Origin: Bacillota bacterium
GTDB taxonomy: Bacteria > Bacillota > Clostridia > Peptostreptococcales > Anaerovoracaceae
Assembly: GCA_016281165.1 (NCBI GenBank)
Contig: JAEEIC010000194.1
Span: 1 to 7,669 of the forward strand
Reading direction: 5' to 3'
DNA: 7,669 nt
In this document: piece after piece, positions 1-4,769 of the stretch
How positions within the stretch are numbered: position 1 is the stretch's first letter
Layout: every line of letters starts with the position of its first letter
Notes under the pieces: generated by a model
The model's input: the letters and a program-made list of their open reading frames with translations, nothing else
Databases searched by the model: none
What the model was told of the DNA's origin: nothing
Translations under genes and position numbers: made by a program

Positions 1-125
1 CTTTTGCCCTCCATGGTGACGACGGCGTCCTGCCGCGATTCGAGGGCGTGGAAATAGGGGTAGATGCCGAGCTCTCTCGACTTTGTCGCGTTCTCGTTGA
101 CGACGCATTTCTTGAAAATGTCCAT
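1..125 (-). CDS. PLP-dependent alpha-oxoamine synthase family enzyme (partial, N-terminus only)
   Basis: Only the first 41 codons are in the window; the gene continues past position 1. The product starts MDIFKKCVVNENATKSREL and contains the stretch IYPYFHALES followed by VVTMEGK. This matches the N-terminal pattern of alpha-oxoamine synthases (2-amino-3-ketobutyrate CoA ligase, serine palmitoyltransferase, 8-amino-7-oxononanoate synthase), in which a G-[IL]-Y-P-Y-F-x-x-x-[EH]-S segment precedes the strand leading into the PLP fold. These enzymes condense an amino acid with an acyl-CoA in the cytosol. The catalytic lysine and substrate-specific residues lie outside the window, so the substrate cannot be assigned. 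The ATG at 123-125 is set by the ribosome binding site GAAAGGAGG five bases upstream. The gene has its own candidate promoter and a structured leader, so it is probably transcribed separately from the gene to its right. Family call is good; the specific enzyme is unknown. Confidence 0.75.
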   Translation of the reverse strand, partial: MDIFKKCVVNENATKSRELGIYPYFHALESRQDAVVTMEGK

Positions 126-242
126 AAAGACCTCCTTTCGGAGCATTCTGTGCGGCCTGACGCCGGGGCGAAGATCAGCCCCTCTCCGGCGGACCTCAGC
201 TGAGAGTCCGCCTCGCGAGACCTTAGGACCGCGTGGATGCCC
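126..242 (-). promoter_or_regulatory. Structured 5' leader with overlapping alternative hairpins (candidate cis-regulatory RNA)
   Basis: Between the candidate promoter (-10 at 249-254) and the ATG at 125 lies a leader of about 117 bases. Seen directly: a hairpin at 188-212 (GGCGGAC paired with GTCCGCC, with CTC/GAG pairing inside); a second hairpin at 161-191 (CGCCGG with CCGGCG) that shares bases 188-191 with the first, so the two cannot form fully together; a CGCG/CGCG stem at 214-233; and a small CTCC-GAAA-GGAG hairpin at 132-143 that contains the ribosome binding site in its 3' arm under a GNRA-type loop. Mutually exclusive stems ahead of a ribosome binding site are typical of riboswitches and other translational control leaders. 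I do not recognise a known riboswitch consensus, so the ligand and even the regulation are inference. Confidence 0.4.
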
Positions 243-248
243 GCCTTC

Positions 249-277
249 AGCATAGCACTTAAGGGGGAATGTATAAA
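249..277 (-). promoter_or_regulatory. Sigma70-type promoter for the PLP enzyme gene
   Basis: On the minus strand a -35 box TTTATA (272-277) and a -10 box TATGCT (249-254) are separated by exactly 17 bases. Each matches the consensus at four or five of six positions. The site lies just downstream of the terminator of the preceding gene and about 117 bases before the ATG at 125, which fits a promoter feeding the structured leader. Start of transcription would be near 242. Confidence 0.5.
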
Positions 278-291
278 GCGTTAACTTCGGT

Positions 292-321
292 GTGAAATAA
301 AATGCCGCCCCGAAGGGCGGC
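292..321 (-). terminator. Rho-independent terminator after the TrkA-C membrane protein gene
   Basis: On the minus strand a perfect 7-base-pair stem GCCGCCC/GGGCGGC (315-321 with 304-310) closes a TTCG tetraloop and is followed by ATTTTATTT. It lies about 85 bases after the stop codon at 407-409 and just before the next promoter. Stem, UUCG-type loop and T-rich tail are typical of intrinsic termination. Confidence 0.8.
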
Positions 322-406
322 AAAGAGTCTGTTATTTATTACAGGAAGAGCCCGCCGGGGCAATGAGCCTCCGCGCCGGCCGGGGTCTTAGCCTTTAGCG
401 CCGGCC

Positions 407-1138
407 TTATTTCTGCTGCTCCTCCGCCGGCTCGTCGAAGCGTTCCCTGGCGTTGAAGGCCTTCCTGATCACGGAATAATTGCCGAAGACCGTGAGCTTG
501 TCTCCCTCCTCGAACACCGTGTCGGCGTCGGCGGGGACGGGCGGCTTTCCCTTGTGCTCCACCAGCATGACCAGTATGTTCTGCTCTGACTTGAGCCGCG
601 ACTCGGCCAGGCTCAGGCCCCTGTACTGCTCGGGGATGAAATGCAGATAGACCTGCACGATCGAGCCGTTGCCGATGGAATCGATGACCATCGCCGAATT
701 GACGACGCTGCCGTAGGCGATCTTTCCCGCCAGGGTCTCCATCATCCTGTCCCCCCAGGAGCGCACCGCGGGCACCCTCATGAAGACGAAGATGAGGGCG
801 ACCACCGAGAGCGGCATCAGTATGCCGAGGATGAAGCTCTTGATCTGCGCTTCCTTGGAGGAGAGGAAGACGTTGATGAAGGCGGAGACTATGGTTATGT
901 TGAAGACGTAGCCGAAGAGCATGGTGATGCGGGCGAGCCTTCTGCGGGCCCTGGTCGAGAGGAAGCTCTCGCTCTCTTTGGTGGTGAAGCCGCAGCCTGT
1001 GAGCAGTGAGGTCACCTGAAAGCGGGCCCTTTCCGAGGGCAGGCCGGTAAAGCGGAACATCATGGTGAAGAATTCCGACATTATCCAGTAGAGCAGTATG
1101 GTGAGGGAAAAGAGGGAGAAGGCGGCGTAGAGGTTCAT
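407..1138 (-). CDS. Small membrane protein with C-terminal TrkA-C (RCK_C) domain
   Basis: The product has 243 residues. The N-terminal part is hydrophobic, with membrane segments at about 4-28, 70-93 and 101-120. The soluble C-terminal part (about 160-228: VYLHFIPEQYRG, ILVMLVEHKG, FEEGDKLTVFGNY) has the layout of a TrkA-C/RCK_C domain, the ligand-binding module of potassium channels and antiporters and of other transporters. A central segment, FQVTSLLTGCGFTTKESE (40-57), lies between the first two membrane segments. The protein is probably a transporter or channel component, or a regulator of ion or solute transport, in the cytoplasmic membrane with its RCK_C domain inside. An RCK_N (Rossmann, GxGxxG) domain is absent. 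The start at 1138 is supported by AAAGGG seven bases upstream and a near-consensus promoter. The gene looks monocistronic. The domain call is fairly secure, the transported substrate is not known. Confidence 0.75.
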   Translation of the reverse strand: MNLYAAFSLFSLTILLYWIMSEFFTMMFRFTGLPSERARFQVTSLLTGCGFTTKESESFLSTRARRRLARITMLFGYVFNITIVSAFINVFLSSKEAQIKSFILGILMPLSVVALIFVFMRVPAVRSWGDRMMETLAGKIAYGSVVNSAMVIDSIGNGSIVQVYLHFIPEQYRGLSLAESRLKSEQNILVMLVEHKGKPPVPADADTVFEEGDKLTVFGNYSVIRKAFNARERFDEPAEEQQK

Positions 1139-1207
1139 TTTCGGCCCTTTCGCGGACAGCGCCCGTCATCGGCGGAGCCGCATCGTGCGGTTTGTCTTTA
1201 TGGATAG

Positions 1208-1236
1208 ATTATAGACAAAGAAAGACCCTCTGTAAA
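1208..1236 (-). promoter_or_regulatory. Near-consensus sigma70-type promoter for the TrkA-C gene
   Basis: On the minus strand TTTACA (1231-1236, five of six consensus bases) and TATAAT (1208-1213, perfect) are separated by 17 bases. Transcription would start near 1200 and give a leader of about 60 bases. This is the best promoter match in the window. The -35 box lies inside the 3' arm and loop of an inverted repeat (1226-1249), which may allow control by a DNA-binding protein or simply reflect an upstream terminator packed against the promoter. Confidence 0.8.
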
Positions 1237-1249
1237 GATGAGCAGAGGG
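1216..1249 (-). terminator. Hairpin with T-rich tail, possible terminator or operator
   Basis: On the minus strand CCCTCTG (1243-1249) pairs with CAGAGGG (1226-1232) around a 10-base loop, followed by TCTTTCTTTG. The 7-base-pair stem plus T-rich tail resembles a rho-independent terminator for transcripts coming from queT or from a possible small RNA. The T-rich tail is interrupted, and the repeat overlaps the -35 box of the next promoter, so an operator role is an alternative reading. Confidence 0.5.
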
Positions 1250-1341
1250 CCGGGGCTGCCGGGGATATGTATGGCCGGGGTGAAGCCGCGGGAGCGGGGA
1301 GGCGTTTTGACCGTAGGCATCGGGGCCGCTGTTCTGCAGGC

Positions 1342-1423
1342 GGATCGCCCAAAAGCGTTCAGACCGGCATCCCGGGATCTGTCTTGCCCGGATGCTTCAG
1401 GACCGGCGATCCGGGAAACGCTT
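1342..1423. repeat. Cluster of direct and inverted repeats (candidate structured RNA)
   Basis: Two imperfect direct copies of about 21 bases, at 1358-1377 and 1395-1416, share the pattern TTCAG(G)ACCGGC..CCGGGA. Between them, 1367-1376 and 1387-1395 form a hairpin of nine base pairs with one bulged base and a 10-base loop. Further inverted pairs are GGATCGCC/GGCGATCC (1342-1349 with 1405-1412) and AAGCGTT/AACGCTT (1353-1359 with 1417-1423). These last two cross each other, so they would be alternatives or a pseudoknot. The pattern fits a folded RNA or a decayed small repeat element. I do not recognise a known family. Confidence 0.45.
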
Positions 1424-1460
1424 CGTCTTCAGGTCTTCCTCTCTGCGGGGCGTCAATGCG

Positions 1461-1486
1461 GAACGAATGTTATATAACAACCGTTC
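1461..1486. repeat. 26-base imperfect palindrome with perfect 12-base core
   Basis: The core TGTTATATAACA (1468-1479) is a perfect palindrome. It is flanked by GAACG (1461-1465) and CGTTC (1482-1486), which also pair, with two mismatched positions on each side between core and arms. Symmetric sites of this size are typical of dimeric transcription-factor operators. On the minus strand it overlaps a possible promoter with TTGAGA (1497-1502), 17 bases, then TGTTAT (1474-1479). Confidence 0.55.
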
Positions 1487-1530
1487 GCGCCTGATATCTC
1501 AAGGCTTTCCGCGCTCCGGGCCTCAATGCC

Positions 1531-2025
1531 CTATTCCTGAGCGCTGCCGAAGACAGCCTTCCTGCGGCCGTTCAGGGCGTAGTAAAGGATCAGTCCCAGT
1601 CCCGTGCACGAGAGCAGCTCGCCCGCGCACACCGACGCGATCATGAAGGGGATGGGAAGCTCCACCCCGTAGGCGTATCTGAGCACGAAGGGCACGATGA
1701 GGGAATTCGCGAGCACGGGGGGAAGGGTCGCGATCCAGGGCCTGGAAAAGCGCAGCTTTCTGGTGAAGATGGCGCCGATCAGGGTCGCGAGGCTGCCGAA
1801 GACGACGTCGGGCAGGACCGCGCCGCCCAGAAGGTTGCCGAGGAAACAGCCGATGAAGAGTCCGGGGACCGCCGCCGGCGTGAACAGGGGCAGTACGGTC
1901 AGGGCTTCCGCCACTCTCAGCTGCACCTCGCCGAAGGATATCGGCGCGAAGATGAAGGTCAGGGCGATGTAGAGCGCGGCGATGAGCCCGGCCCGGGCCA
2001 GAAACCCGGTCTTGTTGTCTTTCAT
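1531..2025 (-). CDS. queT: QueT, ECF transporter S component for queuosine precursors
   Basis: The product has 164 residues, the usual size of an ECF substrate-binding (S) subunit, and about five hydrophobic segments (roughly 9-28, 41-60, 73-88, 99-116 and 124-150). Family-typical stretches include FGEVQLRVAEALTVLP (31-46) and FLGNLLGG (61-68). QueT is known as the S component that brings queuosine precursors such as preQ1 into the cell, working with the shared ECF ATPases and T subunit, which are encoded elsewhere. A longer frame opens at 2148, but the ATG at 2025 is correct: it carries an AAGGAG site ten bases upstream and the extra 41 codons translate the promoter and riboswitch. The preQ1-I-like hairpin directly before it independently supports the substrate. 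The gene is in its own transcription unit after dapF. Confidence 0.9.
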   Translation of the reverse strand: MKDNKTGFLARAGLIAALYIALTFIFAPISFGEVQLRVAEALTVLPLFTPAAVPGLFIGCFLGNLLGGAVLPDVVFGSLATLIGAIFTRKLRFSRPWIATLPPVLANSLIVPFVLRYAYGVELPIPFMIASVCAGELLSCTGLGLILYYALNGRRKAVFGSAQE

Positions 2026-2035
2026 TATTTGATTT

Positions 2036-2077
2036 CTCCTTAGTTTTGTTTTACGTGAGGATGGTCTCGAACTCACG
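2036..2077 (-). promoter_or_regulatory. preQ1-I riboswitch-like element controlling queT
   Basis: On the minus strand a perfect 6-base-pair stem CGTGAG/CTCACG (2072-2077 with 2054-2059) closes a 12-base loop TTCGAGACCATC. An A-rich tail TAAAACAAAACTAAGGAG (2053-2036) follows. This is the layout of the class-I preQ1 riboswitch: a short hairpin whose loop starts UUC, then an A-rich tail with AAACUA that folds back on the loop. The tail runs directly into the ribosome binding site AAGGAG, so preQ1 binding would be expected to hide it and reduce translation of queT. Recognition is by pattern only; a covariance-model search was not possible here. Confidence 0.85.
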
Positions 2078-2119
2078 GATAGTCCGCCGCCCCGCGCTTT
2101 GCGGGCCGAGCGGCCACTC

Positions 2120-2148
2120 AATATACCACGCGGGCTTAAGAAATGCAA
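2120..2148 (-). promoter_or_regulatory. Sigma70-type promoter for queT
   Basis: On the minus strand TTGCAT (2143-2148) and TATATT (2120-2125, five of six consensus bases) are 17 bases apart. It lies directly after the dapF stop codon and would start transcription near 2113, giving a leader of about 88 bases that holds a GC-rich hairpin (2091-2105) and then the riboswitch. The -35 box is weak but position and spacing fit well. Confidence 0.65.
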
Positions 2149-2161
2149 ATAAAAAGCGGCG

Positions 2162-2965
2162 TCAGCCCGGTATATCTGTCTCCCCTTCGTATACAGTCAC
2201 CGCGGGGCCGGTCATTCTGACGTCCCCCCCGGGGCTCACGCTTATCTCGAGGGTCCCTCCGTCGAGCTCCACGAGGATGGGAGCCCCGGCCCGGCAAAAG
2301 CCTTTGCGGACCGCCGCCGCGGCGCTCGCGCAGGCGCCCGTCCCGCAGGCCATGGTGACGCCGCTGCCTCTCTCCCAGACCCTCATGCGCAGCCGGTCTT
2401 CGCCCAGGACCTGTACGAACTCGGTATTGACTCCCTCCGGAAAGAGGGGATGCTTTTCGATCAGGGGGCCGAGGGTCAGAAGCGGCGCTTTCTCGATCTC
2501 ATCAACGAAGATCACGAAATGGGGATTCCCGACCGAAACGGGAGTGCCGCGCAGCTCCGCGCCGCCGGCTCTGAGCGTGAGCTCCTCCCCGGTCTCGGCC
2601 CGCCCCATGCCGACGGAGACCCTCGCGGCCCCGCCCGTGTCCGGATCTATTATGAGCTCGAGCTCCTTTATGCCCGAGAGGGTCTCGACTGTAAGACGGG
2701 TCTTGTCCGTGAGGCCCTTGTCGTAGGCGTATTTAGCGACGCAGCGTATCCCGTTGCCGCACATCCTGCCCTCGCTGCCGTCGGCGTTGAACATGCGCAT
2801 CTTAAGATCCGCGCAGCCGGAGGGCGAGATGAAGATGAGCCCGTCCGAGCCCACGCCGAAATGGCGGTCCGAGAGCCTTTTGGCGAGCTCTGCCGCGTTA
2901 TCGGGGGCCTCGCCATAGACGTAGATATAATCGTTTCCCAGGCCCTGCATCTTGGTGAAGCGCAT
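2162..2965 (-). CDS. dapF: Diaminopimelate epimerase
   Basis: The 267-residue product is a typical DapF. It interconverts LL- and meso-diaminopimelate in the cytosol, the step before meso-DAP is used for lysine or peptidoglycan. It starts with MRFTKMQGLGNDYIYV, the usual N-terminus. The two catalytic cysteines are visible: Cys69 in MCGNGIRC and Cys207 in ACGTGACA. Other conserved stretches are FNADGSEGRMCGNG, GNPHFVIF (146-153) and WERGSG (197-202). Length and all active-site motifs are normal. The ATG at 2965 has AAAAGGAGG five bases upstream. The gene starts 15 bases after the stop of the 314-residue unknown protein, so its ribosome binding site sits in that tiny gap and the two are almost certainly co-transcribed. 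No other lysine-pathway gene is in the window. Confidence 0.96.
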   Translation of the reverse strand: MRFTKMQGLGNDYIYVYGEAPDNAAELAKRLSDRHFGVGSDGLIFISPSGCADLKMRMFNADGSEGRMCGNGIRCVAKYAYDKGLTDKTRLTVETLSGIKELELIIDPDTGGAARVSVGMGRAETGEELTLRAGGAELRGTPVSVGNPHFVIFVDEIEKAPLLTLGPLIEKHPLFPEGVNTEFVQVLGEDRLRMRVWERGSGVTMACGTGACASAAAAVRKGFCRAGAPILVELDGGTLEISVSPGGDVRMTGPAVTVYEGETDIPG

Positions 2966-2980
2966 AAGAGCCTCCTTTTG

Positions 2981-3925
2981 TCAGGACTGCCGCCCGGTGA
3001 TGACGGTCTCGCTCACCGGCACTCTGTCGATGCTGCCGCTCCATTCGACGGTGACGGGACCGCCGTTGTAATTGTAGAGCGTCACGCGCACGAGGCCGTT
3101 CGGGTAGACCTTGAGCACGTATGGGAAGGGGAAGAGCACGTCGTCGTCGATCGTCGAGGTCGCGGGAGCCGAGAACACCGTGTCAGCCGTGGCGCTGCCC
3201 TTGACGCTGTGCCCGCCGGAGCTCATGCCCGACTGGCCGTGTCCCGACCAGAAGAGCCTGCCGCCGGAGATCTTCATGTAGGTGCCCATATCGCCCTCGG
3301 TCATGCGGTAATCCCAGTCGTGCCAGATGCCCGTGGGAGCCAAAGAGGAAGCCCCGGCGTCAGCCCTGGCGTCCCCGCTGCTCTTTATGCTCCCGAGCAG
3401 GGCGTTCACGAGGCTGTTTGCCAGCTCCTCCCCGGCCCTGGCCGCCGCGTCTTTGGCCGGATCGCCCGTTTGGGGCCGTCCCGCCGCGCTGTCGCCCGCG
3501 CTGATGACGTTGTTCCCGCCGTTCACGTAGTAGGAGAGGAACTCATCCTCGTCCTCCCGGCAGTATTCGCTGAGCTTCATCACGAAGCGATCGTTCCTGA
3601 ACCAGCCTTCGACGTCCTCGCTGCTGCGGAAGCCCAGTATGGCCAGCATGGTCTTGACCCCGCCGATCTCGCCCTTGAAGCGGAACGACATCTCGCCCCT
3701 GTATATCCCGTAAGCCGTCGGGCCCACGTGGGAGCAGTTGAGATCCAGGGTATAGTCGACCTTTATCAGCCCCGCCATGCTGAGGCTCGTCGTGCCTCCC
3801 GCCTGTATGGTCCAGACGAAGCCCTCGTTCCTTCTCTCTTCCTCCAGGCCCTCCTCGCGCAGCTTCTCAAAATAGCCTGAGATGCTCGCGAGACCGGGCT
3901 TTTTCGTCTCATTCACTTCGCTCAT
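2981..3925 (-). CDS. Protein of unknown function, two beta-rich regions joined by a low-complexity linker
   Basis: I do not recognise this 314-residue protein. It has no signal peptide and no membrane segment, so it is probably cytosolic. Residues 1-33 are charged and helical (FEKLREEGLEEERR). Residues 35-135 form a beta-rich block with FVWTIQAGGTTSLSMAGLIKV and a segment FRFKGEIGGVKTMLAILGF. Residues about 142-198 are a linker rich in Ala, Gly, Asp and Ser. Residues 199-310 form a second beta-rich block with WHDWDY, GTYMKISGGRLFWSGHG, a Gly/Ser-rich stretch and YVLKVYPNGLVRVTLYNYNGG. The last block looks like a small beta-sandwich or barrel. The ATG at 3925 has AAAGGAGG eight bases upstream. 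It lies 58 bases after the methyltransferase and 15 before dapF in the operon. Coding is convincing (codon pattern, ribosome binding site, operon fit); function is unknown. Confidence 0.85.
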   Translation of the reverse strand: MSEVNETKKPGLASISGYFEKLREEGLEEERRNEGFVWTIQAGGTTSLSMAGLIKVDYTLDLNCSHVGPTAYGIYRGEMSFRFKGEIGGVKTMLAILGFRSSEDVEGWFRNDRFVMKLSEYCREDEDEFLSYYVNGGNNVISAGDSAAGRPQTGDPAKDAAARAGEELANSLVNALLGSIKSSGDARADAGASSLAPTGIWHDWDYRMTEGDMGTYMKISGGRLFWSGHGQSGMSSGGHSVKGSATADTVFSAPATSTIDDDVLFPFPYVLKVYPNGLVRVTLYNYNGGPVTVEWSGSIDRVPVSETVITGRQS

Positions 3926-3983
3926 GGGGGTATCCTCCTTTATCGCCGGCGCTCCTGCCGCTCAGTTTTCCCTTCTGCCGCTC

Positions 3984-4736
3984 TTACTCGAGCCTTCCGA
4001 AGTGCACGTTGGTCACGTTCGAGAGGGTGAAGCGCTCGCCCAGGCCGAACTCGTCCATAAGCTTCACCATCTCGTCGATATAGGGATTGCGCCCCTCCGC
4101 GTCAGTCTTGGGCGCGTAAGACGAGGAGAGGCAGCGGTTGACGAAGTTCTCGCGGGTGTATTCGAGCGGATGCTCGAACTCGCGGTACTCAAAGCCCTTG
4201 GTGAAGAAGCGCTCGAGCTTCGGCACGGTCCGGTCCAGGCCGTGATGCAAAGAGATGAAGCCGGGACAGGTCCTGACGCAGATCTCGTGCTGACGGCGGG
4301 CGAACTCGTCGGTGTAGGTGCGCGAATTGACCAGCAGGACGACGTAACCGCCGGGCTTTAGTATGCGCAGGCATTCCTTTCGGAAAGCCTCCGTGTCGAA
4401 CCAGTGGAAGGATGAGGCCGCGCTCACCAGGTCCACGCTGTGGTCCGGAAGGCCCGTGCGCTCCGCGGGAGCGTTGACCGAGATGAAGTGGGGATCGCCC
4501 CCGAAGCGGGCCTCGGCCCGCGAACGCATGTCGTCGTTGGGCTCGACGCAGTAGGTGTATATCCCCCGCGAGATGAATTCCTTCGAGAACTTGCCCGTGC
4601 CGGAGCCGACGTCTGCCACGCGGCCGCCGGGAGGAAGAAGCTCCTTCAGTATCATCTCGACCGCGGCCGGCGCGTAGCCGGGACGGCCCTTCTCGTAATC
4701 GCCGCCCTTCTGCGAAAAGAGCGTTTCATTCGCCAT
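3984..4736 (-). CDS. Class I SAM-dependent methyltransferase
   Basis: The 250-residue product begins with FSQKGGDYEKGRPGYAPAAV, a pattern common in small-molecule methyltransferases. SAM-binding motif I is VADVGSGTGKFS (40-51), the acidic residue closing the second strand is Glu65 in YCVEPN, and the later motif LPDHSVDLVSAASSFHWF (96-113) and LKPGGYVVLLV (126-136) complete the Rossmann-type core. The C-terminal third (about 160-250) is the variable region that normally sets substrate, and gives no clue here. It should act in the cytosol, moving a methyl group from SAM to an unknown acceptor. The ATG at 4736 has AAAAGGAG six bases upstream, and the gene follows the aminopeptidase by 33 bases. 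The family is secure, the substrate is not. Confidence 0.9.
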   Translation of the reverse strand: MANETLFSQKGGDYEKGRPGYAPAAVEMILKELLPPGGRVADVGSGTGKFSKEFISRGIYTYCVEPNDDMRSRAEARFGGDPHFISVNAPAERTGLPDHSVDLVSAASSFHWFDTEAFRKECLRILKPGGYVVLLVNSRTYTDEFARRQHEICVRTCPGFISLHHGLDRTVPKLERFFTKGFEYREFEHPLEYTRENFVNRCLSSSYAPKTDAEGRNPYIDEMVKLMDEFGLGERFTLSNVTNVHFGRLE

Positions 4737-4769
4737 TTTGAACTCCTTTTCAGATGGGCATCGATGCCC

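Larger units (their letters stand above)
1139..1530. other. 392-base intergenic region rich in repeats and regulatory signals
   Basis: No credible protein gene lies between the queT stop and the start of the TrkA-C gene. The open frames present begin at weak starts, lack ribosome binding sites and have compositions typical of chance translation. From right to left it holds a possible promoter (1474-1502) over a 26-base imperfect palindrome (1461-1486), a cluster of direct and inverted repeats (1342-1423), a hairpin with a T-rich tail (1216-1249), a strong promoter (1208-1236), and a leader of about 60 bases that includes the small hairpin CCGCA/TGCGG (1178-1190). The stretch 1250-1340 is GC-rich and shows nothing I can assign. 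Confidence 0.7.

Noticed and set aside
126..242. Glycine riboswitch (CTCTCAG and GGAGAG strings are present)
   Set aside because: The strings occur in the reverse of the canonical order and the conserved core between them is missing. T-box, TPP, SAM and cobalamin patterns were also not found.
1192..1494. Plus-strand open frame of 100 codons in the intergenic region
   Set aside because: It opens at TTG with no ribosome binding site, and it crosses the promoter, repeats and palindrome on the other strand.
2147..2161. Terminator directly after dapF (run of five T followed by ATTT)
   Set aside because: No convincing GC-rich stem precedes the T-run; the bases belong to the -35 region of the queT promoter.
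2450..3880. Long plus-strand open frame of 476 codons over dapF and the 314-residue protein gene
   Set aside because: It is antisense to a certain dapF and a well-supported neighbour, has no ribosome binding site, and its composition is what GC-rich opposite-strand reading gives.
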